From Embiotoca jacksoni (taxonomy: Eukaryota > Chordata > Actinopteri > Embiotocidae), in the NCBI GenBank assembly GCA_022577435.1, contig JAKOON010000053.1:353501-417500 (forward strand): a DNA stretch of 64,000 nt, read 5' to 3'. Of the stretch, positions 1 to 9,774 are shown one piece after another. The notes below the pieces were generated by a model. It did no database searches and was not told the DNA's origin. It saw only the letters and a program-made list of their open reading frames with translations. The number at the start of each line of letters is the position of its first letter. Position 1 is the stretch's first letter. Both the position numbers and the translations under genes were made by a program.

Positions 1-1319
1 CAGACTGAAGTATTGAGTATTTTAAATTTTTTTGGGCCAAAAAAAAAAGTCCTACTATGTAGTATGACATTTTTGGTAATTTTTGTGTCGATGAAAAAGT
101 AATGCTATAGTACGACTGTTTCGACGACATACTATGGTATGACTTTTTCTTCATATTTTAGACCACATACTAAAGTATTAAGTATTTTAAAAAATTTTTG
201 GGCCAAAACAAAATTCATACTATAGTGTGACATTTTTTGTGATTTTTGTGTCGATGAAAAAGTTATGCTATAGTACGACTGTTTCGACGACATACTACAG
301 TATGACTTTTTCTTCATATTTTAGACAACATACTGAAGTATTGAGTATTTTTAATTTTTTGGGAAAAAAAAAAAAAAGTCACACTATATAGTATGACATT
401 TTTTGTGATTTTTGTGTCGATTAAAAAGTTACGCAATAGTACGACTGTTTCCACGACATACTATGGTATGACTTTTTCTTCATTTTTTAGACCACATCCT
501 AAAGTATTAAGTATTTTAAATTTTTTTGGCCATAAAAAAAACGTTATATATAATATGACTTTTTGGGTCGAAGGAAAATACTATAATTTGACGGTTTCGA
601 CGACATTCTATACGACTTATTCCTCAAATTTTAGACAACATACTAAAGTCTTAAGTATTTAAAAAAAAATTGGCCCAAAAAAAAACGTCATACTCTAGTG
701 TGACTTTTTTTTTTACATTTTTGGGACGATGGTTTGGACGACATACTATGGTATGACTTATTCTTCATATTTTACACAACATAGTAAAGTCTTAAGTATT
801 TAAAAAAAAAATTTGGCCGAAAAAAAAACATCATACTATAGTGTGAGTTTTTTTTACATTTTTGGGACGAATTCAGACATTGCTTCCAATTGGACTCGAT
901 CCCATGGCCTTTTGACTGCAAGGCAGCAGCAGCACTAACCACTGTTCCACTGTGCCTGTGTTTGTATACGGCAGGTTTTTTTTTTTTTTACAACATGCCT
1001 TAGTATAATTTAGAATTTTTGGGACAAAAAAAAAGTCATACTATAGTATTACGTTGTGGACAAAAAACTACGGCTTGACTTTTTCTTCATATTTTAGAAA
1101 ACATACTAAAGTATTAAGTAAGTAGTGTGACTTTTTGGTGATTTTTGGTTCTAAGGAAAATACTACAGTATGACAGTTTCGATGACATACTATATGACTT
1201 ATTCTTCATATTTTAGACAACATACCAAAGTATTAAGTATTTTAATTTTTGGGCCAAAAAAAAAGTCATACTATAGTATGACGTTTTTTGTAATTTTTGG
1301 GTCGATGAAAAAGTGATAA
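1..1319. repeat. Satellite-like repeat block, left part
   Basis: The block is built from diverged repeats of a phrase of roughly 100-250 bp. Recurrent parts are 'ACATACTATGGTATGACTTTTTCTTCATATTTTAGAC' style segments (seen for example near 298-330 and 455-500), 'TTTTTGGGCC' followed by an A-run, and 'GTCGATGAAAAAGT'. The perfect palindrome CATACTATAGTATG and near versions recur throughout. Unit order and spacing vary, so it is a scrambled array and not a clean tandem satellite. No gene is visible in it; the short open frames are by-products of the repeat. Confidence 0.75.
870..958 (-). repeat. tRNA-like SINE fragment inside the satellite
   Basis: Read on the minus strand, the segment has 'AGTGGTTAGTGCTGCTGCC' and a B-box-like 'GGGATCGAGTCC', the arrangement seen in tRNA-derived SINE heads. 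A second, slightly shorter copy lies at 3437-3516. Both are embedded at the same place in the satellite phrase, directly after 'TTTTTGGGACGAATTCAGAC', so the fragment was probably amplified together with the satellite. Confidence 0.45.
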
Positions 1320-1321
1320 TA

Positions 1322-1536
1322 CAGTGAGTACGGAAAGTATTCAGACCCCTTTGAATTTTTCACTCTGTTTCATTGCAGCCATTTGCTAAAATCAAAAAAG
1401 TTAATTTTATTTCTCACTAATGTACACTCAGCACCCCATGTTGACAGAAAAAAACAGAAATGTAGAAATTTGTGCAAATTTATTAAAAAAGAAAAACTGA
1501 AATATCACATGATCATAAGTATTCAGACCCTTTGCT
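1322..1536 (+). repeat. Tc1 left terminal inverted repeat
   Basis: It pairs with 2736-2952 in inverted orientation. The direct-repeat motif 'GTATTCAGACCC' occurs near both its outer end (1337-1352) and inner end (1518-1534). Its inner edge meets the transposase stop codon. Confidence 0.88.
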
Positions 1537-2576
1537 CAGTATTGAGCAGAAGCACCCTTTTGAGTGAGTACAGCCATGAGTCTTCTTGGGAATAATGCAA
1601 CAAGCTTTTCACACCTGGATTTGGGGATCCTCTGCCATTCTTCCTTGCAGATCCTCTCCAGTTCCGTCAGGTTGGATGGTGAACGTTGGTGGACAGCCAT
1701 TTTCAGGTCTCTCCAGAGATGCTCAATTGGGTTTAGGTCAGGGCTCTGGCTGGGCCAGTCAAGAATGGTCACAGAGTTGTTCCGAAGCCACTCCTTTGTT
1801 ATTTTAGCTGTGTGCTTAGGGTCATTGTCTTGTTGGAAGGTGAACCTTCGGCCCAGTCTGAGGTCCAGAGCACTCTGGAAGAGGTTTTCTTCCAGGATAT
1901 CTCTGTACTTGGCAGCATTCATCTTTCCTTCAATTGCAACCAGTCGTCCTGTCCCTGCAGCTGAAAAACACCCCCATAGCATGATGCTGCCACCAACATG
2001 TTTCACTGTTGGGATTGTATTGGGCAGGTGATGAGCAGTGCCTGGTTTTCTCCACACATATCGCTTAGAATTAACGCCAAAAAGTTCAATCTTGGTCTCA
2101 TCAGACCAGAGAATCTTATTTCTCATAGTCTGGGAGTCCTTCATGTGTTTTTTGTCAAACTCTATGCGGGCTTTCATATGTCTTGCACTGAGGAGAGGCT
2201 TCCGTCGGGCCACTCTGCCATAAAGCCCCGACTGGTGGAGGGCTGCAGTGATAGTTGACTTTGTGGAACTTTCTCCCATCTCCCTACTGCATCTCTGGAG
2301 CTCAGCCACAGTGATCTTTGGGTTCTTCTTTACCTCTCTCACCAAGGCTCTTCTCCCACGATTGCTCAGTTTGGCTGGACGGCCAGGTCTAGGAAGAGTT
2401 CTAGTCGTCCCAAACTTCTTCCATTTAAGGATTATGGAGGCCACTGTGCTCTTAGGAACCTTGAGTGCTGCAGAAATTATTTTGTAACCTTGGCCAGATC
2501 TGTGCCTTGCCACAATTCTGTCTCTGAGCTCCTTGGACAGTTCCTTCGACCTCATGATTCTCATTTGCTCTGACAT
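1536..2576 (-). CDS. Tc1-family transposase, intact DD34E
   Basis: This 346-aa frame encodes the enzyme that excises and reinserts the surrounding element at TA sites. The N-terminal part (about residues 8-110) holds the paired-type helix-turn-helix DNA-binding region, for example 'GYKIISAALKVPKSTVASII', with a GRPAKL AT-hook-like linker near 65-70. The catalytic acidic triad is visible: Asp159 in WSDETK, Asp250 in QQDND and Glu285 in NPIEHLW. Exactly 34 residues separate the second Asp and the Glu, the DD34E spacing of Tc1. The glycine-rich box GGSIMLWG is near 195-202. Length matches the usual 340-345 aa. The start could also be Met5 or Met8, since the first Met codons are clustered. There are no stops or frameshifts. 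Confidence 0.93.
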   Translation of the reverse strand: MSEQMRIMRSKELSKELRDRIVARHRSGQGYKIISAALKVPKSTVASIILKWKKFGTTRTLPRPGRPAKLSNRGRRALVREVKKNPKITVAELQRCSREMGESSTKSTITAALHQSGLYGRVARRKPLLSARHMKARIEFDKKHMKDSQTMRNKILWSDETKIELFGVNSKRYVWRKPGTAHHLPNTIPTVKHVGGSIMLWGCFSAAGTGRLVAIEGKMNAAKYRDILEENLFQSALDLRLGRRFTFQQDNDPKHTAKITKEWLRNNSVTILDWPSQSPDLNPIEHLWRDLKMAVHQRSPSNLTELERICKEEWQRIPKSRCEKLVALFPRRLMAVLTQKGASAQY

Positions 2577-2735
2577 GCACTGTGAGCTGTAAGGTCTGAT
2601 ATAGACAGGTGTGTGCCTTTCCTAATCAAGTCCAATTAGTTTAATTAAACACAGCTGGACTCCAATGAAGGAGTAGAACCATCTCAAGGAGGATCAGAAG
2701 AAATGGACAGCATGTGAGTTAAATATGAGTGTCAC

Positions 2736-2952
2736 AGCAAAGGGTCTGAATACTTATGACCATGTGATATTTCAGTTTTTCTTTTTTAATAAATTTGCAC
2801 AAATTTCTACATTTCTGTTTTTTTCTGTCAAGATGGGGTGCTGAGTGTACATTAATGAGAAATAAAATGAACTTTTTTGATTTTAGCAAATGGCTGCAAT
2901 GAAACAAAGAGTGAAAAATTTAAAGGGGTCTGAATACTTTCCGTACCCACTG
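2736..2952 (-). repeat. Tc1 right terminal inverted repeat
   Basis: Inverted partner of 1322-1536, with a few substitutions and small indels. It contains the same inner and outer direct-repeat motifs and lies upstream of the transposase start, so it would hold the promoter if the element is expressed. Confidence 0.88.
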
Positions 2953-2954
2953 TA

Positions 2955-4090
2955 TATGACATTGTGGACGAAACACTTCGGTTTGACTTTTTCTTCATAT
3001 TTTAGACAACATACTGCGGTATTAAATATTTTAAATTTTTTTGGGCCGAAAAAAAACGTTATCCTATGGTATGGCTTTTTTTAATTGTTGGGATGATGGT
3101 TTGGACGACAGACTATGGTATGACTTTTTTTAATTTTTGGGATGATGGTTTGGACGACAGACTATGGCATGACTTAAACTTCTTATTTTATACGACATAC
3201 TAAAGTCTTAAGTATTTTAAAAAATTTTGCCCGAAAAAAAACGTCATACTTGACTTTTTTTGTGATTTTTGGGTCGATAAAAAAGTTATATAACAGTACG
3301 ACTGTTTCGACGACATACCATGGTATGACTTTTTCCAGATTTTACACGACATACTAAAGTCTTAAGTATTTTACATTTTTTTGGCCGAAAAAAAACATCA
3401 TACTATAGTGTGAGTTTTTTTTACATTTTTGGGACGAATTCAGACATTGCTTCCAGTTGGACTCGATCCCATGGCCTTCTGACTGCAAGGCAGCAGCACT
3501 AACCACTGTGCCTGTGTTAGTATATGATAGGGGTTTTTTTCAGTTTTATTTGACGACATGCCTCAGCATAATTTAGAATTTTTCAGACGAAAAAAAAGTC
3601 ATACTATAATATCACGTTGTGGACGAAAAACTACGGCTTGACTTTTTCTTCATATTTTTTGGGACGAAGGAAAAGTCATACTATAGTATGACGGTTTTGA
3701 CGACATACTATGGTACAACTTATTCTTCATATGGTAGACGACATACTGAAGTCTTAAGTATTTAAAAAATTTTGGGACAAAAAAAAGTCATACTTTTTGG
3801 GTCGATGAAAAAGTCATTCTATAGTACGACGGTTTCGACGACATACTATGGTATGACTTTTTCTTTATATTTTAGACGACATACATGGTCTTAAGTATTA
3901 AAAAAAAATTTGGCCGAAAAAAAACGTCAGACGCAGCGACGACTCATCCAAGACTCATTCCACTCATGGTAAGGTTCATTGTATGACTTTTTTAAAATTT
4001 TTGGGATGAAGGAAAATACTATAGTATGACAGTTTCAACGACATACTATGGTATGACTTATTCTTCATATTTTAGACAACATACTAAAGT
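2955..4090. repeat. Satellite-like repeat block, right part
   Basis: Continues the same family as 1-1319 on the other side of the Tc1 insertion, with palindromes such as CATACTATAGTATG variants and the 'GACGACATACTATGGTATGAC' type phrase. It contains the second SINE fragment. A 25-bp stretch near 3930-3955 ('CAGACGCAGCGACGACTCATCC') resembles part of the neighbouring Tc1-B transposase on the opposite strand, so it may be a small displaced piece of that element. No gene is seen. Confidence 0.7.
3437..3516 (-). repeat. tRNA-like SINE fragment, second copy
   Basis: Nearly the same sequence as 870-958, with the B-box-like 'GGGATCGAGTCC' on the minus strand, in the same position relative to the satellite phrase. 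Confidence 0.45.
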
Positions 4091-4693
4091 AAATAGCCCC
4101 AGACCATCACACTACCACCACCATATTTTACTGTTGGTATGATGTTCTTTTTCGGAAATGCGGTGTTACTTTTACGCCAGATGGAAATGGGACACACACC
4201 TTCCAAAAAGTTCAACTTTTGTCTCGTCAGTCCACAGAGTATTTTCCCAAATGTCTTGGGGATCATCAAGATGTTTTCTGGCAAAAATGAGACGAGCCTT
4301 AATGTTCTTTTTGCTCAGCATTGGTTTCCGTCTTGGAATTCTGCCATGCAGGCCATTTTTGCCCTGTCTCTTTCTTATGGTGCAGTCATGAACACTGACC
4401 TTAACTGAGGCAAGTGAGGCCTGCAGTTCTTTAGATGTTGTCGTGGGGTCTTTTGTGACCTCTCGGATGAGTCGTCGCTGCGCTCTCGGGGTAATTTTGG
4501 TCGGCCGGTCACTTCCGGGAAGGTTCATCACTGTACCATGTTTTCTCCATTTGTGGATAATGGCTCTCACTGTGGTTCTCTGGAGTCCCAAAGCTTTAGA
4601 AATGACTTTAGAACCTTTTCCAGACTGATAGATCTCAATTACTTTCTTTCTCATTTGTTCCTGAATTTCTTTGGATCTCGGCATGATGTCCAT
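4084..4693 (-). pseudogene. Broken Tc1 transposase
   Basis: The frame starts at 4693 with MDIMPRSKEIQEQMRKK and keeps the helix-turn-helix part and the first catalytic Asp in LWTDETKVELFG. It then shifts frame around 4250: the continuation (FLEGVCPISIWRKSN ... GGGSVMVWG) is read in another frame at 4084-4284. The sequence ends just after the glycine-rich box, so the second Asp and the Glu are absent. It cannot encode an active transposase. Confidence 0.88.
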
Positions 4694-5027
4694 CTTTTGA
4701 TGATCTTTTGGTCTACTTCACTTTGTCAGGCAGGTCCTATTGAAGTGATTTCTTGATTGAGAACAGGTGTGGCAGAAATCAGGCCTGGGTGTGGCTCGAG
4801 AAATTGAACTCAGGTGTGATAAACCACAGTTAAGTTATGTTTTAACAGCAACGGGCAAACACTTTTTCACACAGGGCCATGTGGGTTTGGATTTTTTTTT
4901 CTCCCTTAATAATGTGTTACCTTTGACTAATATTTAAATTTGTTTGATGATCTGAAACATTTAAGTGTGACAGACATGCAAAAAAATTGGAAATCAGGAA
5001 GGGGGCAAACACTTTTTCACACCACTG
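4091..5027 (-). mobile_element. Truncated Tc1 element of a second family
   Basis: The right end reads 'CACTTTTTCACACCACTG' followed by TA at 5028-5029, and an inner copy of 'GCAAACACTTTTTCACACAG' lies at about 4854-4877. This is the IR/DR terminal structure of a Tc1 family different from the element at 1322-2952. The left end, the 3' third of the transposase and the left inverted repeat are missing. The break at about 4091 joins directly to satellite sequence. Confidence 0.85.
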
Positions 5028-5029
5028 TA

Positions 5030-5270
5030 TACCTGTTATTTTGGTTCGGACCAAACAAGGCAGGCGTGAATGCATCCTAAGTCTTCAGGTTTAATCATAG
5101 AAAATTTTTAAAACTGAATGTGAGAAACCAATGCATTTTGACTGAAATTCATCACCAGGGTGTTGAATTAAGACAATAACAGAATACACTTCTCATTTGT
5201 GATGGTCTTTTGATGAGATCCGTTGTGTAAAAAACTGTTATCCTTTAAGTAAACCATTGAATTCATCTAC
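5030..5270. other. Short unassigned stretch downstream of SLC22 copy A exon 5
   Basis: I see no exon, repeat or RNA gene here. The 3' half of copy A (counterparts of copy B exons 6-11) is not present in this stretch or anywhere in 1-5270. Confidence 0.6.
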
Positions 5271-8200
5271 CTCCAAATTCCTTGTGAATTTCATCTTGTT
5301 CTCCTTGGCCATGGCTTCAGTAATCTCCAGCGCTTCGGAGGATCTTTTCTGAGTGATGAGCCACCTCGGAGACTCTGGGATGAACCTGACAGACGAAACG
5401 ACGCAGACAAATCTCAGCGACTGTCCAACAATGAACAGACAAGTCTGGGCTTCTTTGTTCCTCGTGACTATTAACAAGAAAACTAAGGATGCTTGTCGCA
5501 CTATACCCAGGTTAAGACATTCACCATACTTTTATAATATTGCCGGACACAAACAGTGACGTTTGATTCAGGTACTTGGATGAAGTTCATTGTGAAAGCT
5601 AATAAAACTGCAGAAGAAGAATAAGTAATAAACCTTATTATCCACCCTACTGACCTAAACACCCTACTTTAGTCTGCACTGCAGATTTGAGTGTAGTATT
5701 GCCAATTGCGTATTCAAGCAATTATCCCATCAACCAATCATATGGTTGAAGCGAAAGGTTTAAAAATTGAATAAGATGTCTCTAACCAGTAGTAGGACAC
5801 AAAGAGGATGTAGGGGACGGTGATGACGACCTGCAGCCAGCGCCAGTCAGTAATGAAGTAGGCGAGCAGAGGAAGGATGAGGTTGCCGATGCTGAAGAAC
5901 ATCTGGAACAAGATGCCCACAGTCCGTCTGTACTCCACTCCAACGATCTCTGTGACTGAAAGAATGACAAAAAAAGTATTAAAACCGAATGTATTTTACG
6001 AGAAAGACAAAAACAAAACGGACTTGGCGTGGCTTTTGCATTTAGCTGGTTCGTTGCTGTAAATTTCAATCAATTTCAGCAAACAGTCATCATTACGTAG
6101 GACATAACAGGTCATCCAGCCTCCTTTGACTCCAAAGCCGAAGATGGCCCTGACCACCAGGATGGAGATGTAGTTCGGAACCACAGCCAACACAATCCCG
6201 GCAGTTACATTCAAGACGTTGGACACGAGGAAACTGATCTTCCTGCCAAACCTGCAGAAAGAAAGAGAAAGTACATCAGGAGGGGATTGGTTGATTTAAC
6301 ATTAGATCATTATTTTGAAGACAAAACCTTCCAAAACAACATGTAGCAGTAAAGTCTTTGCTAATGTTAGAGGTTTCTTGTTGACAGAAAGCCATGAGGT
6401 GCATGCTTTTCATGTGCGTTAGTCTGCCAGGGCCGTGTGGCTCTAGATTACGTAAATTTCATTACATGTCCATGGCCCTTTGTGGATTTCCCATGATGAC
6501 AAAAAACTGTAACTGTACGAACTCTAATCCCAGCAAGCTTTCTGACTGCGCATGTGCCAGGATAACGAAATGGATGCTTGTTTTGAGGAGGAGATGTACG
6601 AGGAGATTTGCTGTCGTCCCCAACTTTAAAATTCATCATAAAGGAGTACGAGAACACGCAAATGGCCTTAAACTCTGGGCGGGAAATCGCCCGCAGGAAG
6701 AAGTTTTAGTACAAGCGAGACAGAAGCGTCATGCAAAAGTGAAAGCATGCATGGAAACACAAATCATATATAAAAATGGATGTCGTCTTTGAGTCTGAAA
6801 AATAAACCCAATGTAGAGGTGCCTTAACGTGCAATACCATTGATAGCCACTGTGGGCTCAGTCCAAAAAAAAAAACTCTGGCTCCAATAGACTCCCATTC
6901 CAAAAGGTGTCAACAAATCGACCCCTTGCTCCTCCCCTGCTTGTCCAGATAAGGTCTCTTGCGGCCCCAAAAAAACAAGAAGGCAATGCCCCACTCGAAG
7001 CTTGAAAATGTAGCATGAATGGAATCGTGTGTTCGTCTGCTATCTATATTCAGTGTCCACGCTAGAAAACACAGGTAATTCATGGCCTCACCTGTCAGCA
7101 AAGTAGCCAAAAGCAAAGCTGCCGATGAGGAAGCCCAAGTTGAGAGTGGACTGGTACATATCCACCAACCATCCATCTGAGCACACCAGGTTGAACTGAA
7201 GAGACGAAAACAGGACATTTTCACAGGTTTGCATAGTAAAATATTAGAAACCAGGCATTGTGAGAGTCGCTGATATACCTCGTACCTGCCCTATTTAATT
7301 ATTGATTTAACTGAGAAACCTCGCAAAGTTTCAGTGAATTATCTGTTGTAAAGCAATTCTATTTTAAAGCGTCCATGCATCAAATTTCTCTTCTCACCTC
7401 TGTGACAAAGGACTTCCTGCCTTCATACTGATACTCCCAGCCATCCTTAAAGACAAAAACAAAAGAATGAAATTCATGCACCAAATCAAAAGCGCGTCTC
7501 TTTTAGTTGTTCTAGGATGACAAACGGGACATAACTTCTGGTGCTGAGCTCTCGGCGTATACTGGGAACCAAATTTTTGAACATGCAAACCCCAGTGTGC
7601 AAATGAATATGAAGGACATTGGGTCAAAACCCCGCGAATGTCCTGACCAGTCTTGGAGATTGACGTTGTGTCATATTTAGTGAAACTCAAAGGTAACAAT
7701 TAACTAGAATTTACCACCTGGCGGAAATATTGAATTCATGAGCCTGGGCCACCATGATTGGACAGTGACTTTGACCTTTGACCATCCAAATTTCATCAGT
7801 TCACCGTTGGTATCAAGTAAATGTTTCCGCCAAGTTTAAAGAAATTCCGTTGCGGCATTCTTGAGATATTGCGTTCACGAGAAGCGGGACACGACGGATG
7901 ACGTGGACATGAGGTTACGGTGACCTTGAACTTTGACCTTTTCACAACCAAACTCCAATCAGATCATCCTTGAGGCCAAGTGAACAATTGTGTCACATTT
8001 GAAGAAATTCCATCCACGTGTTCCCTGAGGTATCACGTTCACGTAAATGTTTGGAATTTCTTGAGATATCGCGTTCACAAGAACGAGACAGATGGACGGA
8101 CAAAAAAATGTCCCCTTGCGGGATTAATAAAGTATCTATCAACCCGAAAACACAACACCTTTAGCCGGCGTGAAGCCGTAAAAACAGTCTCTGGGAATGG

Positions 8201-8559
8201 ACCTTGCATGCTGTAAGTGGAGCTCCACTCAGGTGCAGCTCCTGCGTGTCGCAGGCGAGCCCCGTGACGTTCCAGTCCACCTCGAACTGCTCGCAGGCGC
8301 TCTGCCGCAGCTCGCCGGAGCTGTTGACCAGAGGCAGCGTCAGCCTGCGACTGTCCGCCGGACTCCAGCCGCACGCCTGCCTCCTCTCCGCCGCCGCCGC
8401 CGAGTCCCGGCACCAGTGATCGGGAGTGAAGCCCTGGAAGACGATGCCCACGTACACGCCTGAAAACGGCAACGACAAGAAACAGAGCAGAGCGAAGATT
8501 CTCTTCTGGCAGCGGCCAAAAGACCCGGCCTCCTCCAGGAGGTCATCGAAGGTCGCCAT
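5271..8559 (-). CDS. Organic cation transporter, SLC22A1/A2-like, copy A (5' half only)
   Basis: A major-facilitator transporter of the SLC22 organic cation branch, expected in the plasma membrane. Six exons can be placed: 8203-8559 (starts MATFDDLLEEAG; an upstream in-frame Met at 8571 is possible), 7398-7445, 7092-7195, 6097-6251, 5787-5955 and 5271-5385. They join in frame for 948 bp (316 codons), the same length as the matching part of copy B. The first span, the Cys-rich extracellular loop with NSS and NVT glycosylation sites, the TM2 region ending in ADR, FITDWRW and FIPESPRWL are visible. Exon 1 is split by an intron that copy B lacks. The remaining exons are not in the window: they may lie to the left beyond the transposon-rich block, or be lost. 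With no stop or frameshift in the visible part, I do not call it a pseudogene. Confidence 0.85.
7446..8202 (-). other. Extra intron within exon 1 of SLC22 copy A
   Basis: This intron separates ...TACK from DGWEYQYEGRK. In copy B the same place (TGCREGWEYDYEG) is continuous. The donor is AAG|GTCCAT (weak beyond GT) and the acceptor is TTTAAG|GATGG. Much of the intron, about 7735-8150, is a dispersed repeat. Confidence 0.75.
7735..8150 (+). repeat. Dispersed repeat of the 'ttgagatatcgcgttcac' family
   Basis: It contains repeated phrases such as 'TGACCTTTGACC', 'GGTATCAAGTAAATGTTT', 'AAATTCC' and 'TTCTTGAGATAT(T/C)GCGTTCAC', in at least three internal rounds. The same phrases recur at 42345-42475 inside igf2r intron 14. 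I recognise this as a common fish interspersed repeat but cannot name its class from sequence alone. Confidence 0.65.
8231..8460 (-). repeat. Near-identical tract shared with SLC22 copy B exon 1
   Basis: This coding tract matches 15462-15691 at 229 of 230 positions. The only difference I find is at 8267 (a) against 15498 (g), which changes NVT to NAT. Flanking exon sequence on both sides is clearly diverged. Confidence 0.9.
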
Positions 8560-9269
8560 CGACCGCAACACAAGTTTAAGCTATCGAAGTAAATCTAATG
8601 TACCATCCAGCGCACCGTGGATGAATGCCCTCTTACTTTCAGACTTCATTTGCCGCTTCGCTGAGCAGGTCGATCAGAAGGTAAAGTCCAAAAGGTGAAT
8701 ATGAAGCCTAAAGCACGTTACTGTTTAATGGAGTCAGACAGTGAATTTCAGAGAAATGATGCAATCATTGAACAAACCTGAGCGAGCATGAAACAGAACA
8801 AACTGATTAAAGTATCCGACCATATAATTTATGCACACAGTTATTTTTTAAGGCAACAGTGCTGCATCCAGTCAACTGTAGTCTGTTGTAGGCAGCAGTG
8901 CACTGGAACCTTTAAACAAACATAAATGTACGAAAGTAGAATCACAAACGAAGCTGGACTTTTTTTCTGCAGCAGCCTTTAAGCGTATTTACATCCTGTA
9001 GTTACTCCTCTATAGAGTGATTTTAATTATTAGCACCGGAGTCCAACAGAGTTCACTATTATGAATGGATGAGAACGACGCCGCAGGCAGTCCACTGTTG
9101 GTGTTTTTCATTTTAATATCAGCCTGGAAATTCTCTTTCATATTTACCAACAGGGACGCCGCCCACTGGTTTGTGAACTGCCGCTCTGACGCCTCAACAA
9201 GCCAGAAGGAACCATATTTGGCCGAGAAGGGGGAGGTGCGAGTGACTTATCTGACTGGATCTGATTAGG
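8560..9269. other. Intergenic, promoter side of SLC22 copy A
   Basis: Holds the 5' flank of copy A. No TATA box or conserved element stands out to me, and no other gene is seen. Confidence 0.4.
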
Positions 9270-9440
9270 GAGCCGTGGAAACTAGGCCCCGCCCACATAA
9301 CAAACAGACACTTCACCCAAAAAAAAACCCACTTATCGAGGCCTGATATGTAATTAATGATAAGATTATTTTCAGATGGACCACCAGAAAACTAATAAGA
9401 TAAATCTAAGGTCAATTTCAGCAGGCGATGAAAGCGACAC
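9270..9440 (-). repeat. Degenerate copy of the ~520-bp dispersed repeat
   Basis: Shares 'TTATTTTCAGATGGACC' and 'CCAGAAAACTAATAAG' with the long copy at 63466-64000, and a 'CGCCCAC' plus 'AACAGACAC' part. It is only partial, in the same orientation as that copy. Confidence 0.55.
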
Positions 9441-9551
9441 CACTCGATGAATGTTTGCTGTCGTTTTAAACCGCATTTACTGTTACCGTGGTAACCACGT
9501 CAAAATCAACCAGGTCTAAACTCTCGTAAATGTTTTTTTTTAAATGTTTTT

Positions 9552-9557
9552 TTTATT
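9552..9557 (-). terminator. Candidate poly(A) signal of SLC22 copy B
   Basis: AATAAA on the minus strand, about 220 bp past the stop codon. An ATTAAA variant at about 9660 is an alternative. Neither is proven. Confidence 0.3.
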
Positions 9558-9774
9558 CCAAATAAAAACACATTGCAGCTTAAGTCGTGTTAAAAAGAAA
9601 ACTCTAATAATTTAATGACGCAGTCTTTGATGAGGCTCACAGACAAATGTAGAAAACTTTTAATATAGCTGTCAAAAAAAAAAAAGAAATCACACAAATT
9701 GAAGGTAGTATCAAATACATCTACAAGCAACACTGTTCACAGACATAAATAAATACTGAAACACTGAAGGAGAT

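Larger units (their letters stand above)
1322..2952 (-). mobile_element. Complete Tc1/mariner-type DNA transposon
   Basis: A 1,631-bp element. Its ends read CAGTGAGTACGGAAAGTATT and, inverted, CAGTGGGTACGGAAAGTATT. It is flanked by TA dinucleotides at 1320-1321 and 2953-2954, the expected Tc1 target duplication. The terminal inverted repeats are about 215 bp and differ at only about seven sites by eye. Each carries an outer and an inner copy of 'AAGTATTCAGACCC' (the IR/DR arrangement). An uninterrupted transposase gene fills the centre. Everything needed for a mobile copy appears to be present, so this is a young insertion into the satellite. Confidence 0.93.

Noticed and set aside
6394..6792. 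132-aa open frame on the plus strand in an SLC22 copy A intron
   Set aside because: No recognisable domain, no partner exons, and it overlaps repeat-like sequence; treated as chance.
5271..8559. SLC22 copy A as a pseudogene
   Set aside because: All six visible exons are open and in frame with intact GT-AG borders; missing exons may simply lie outside the window.
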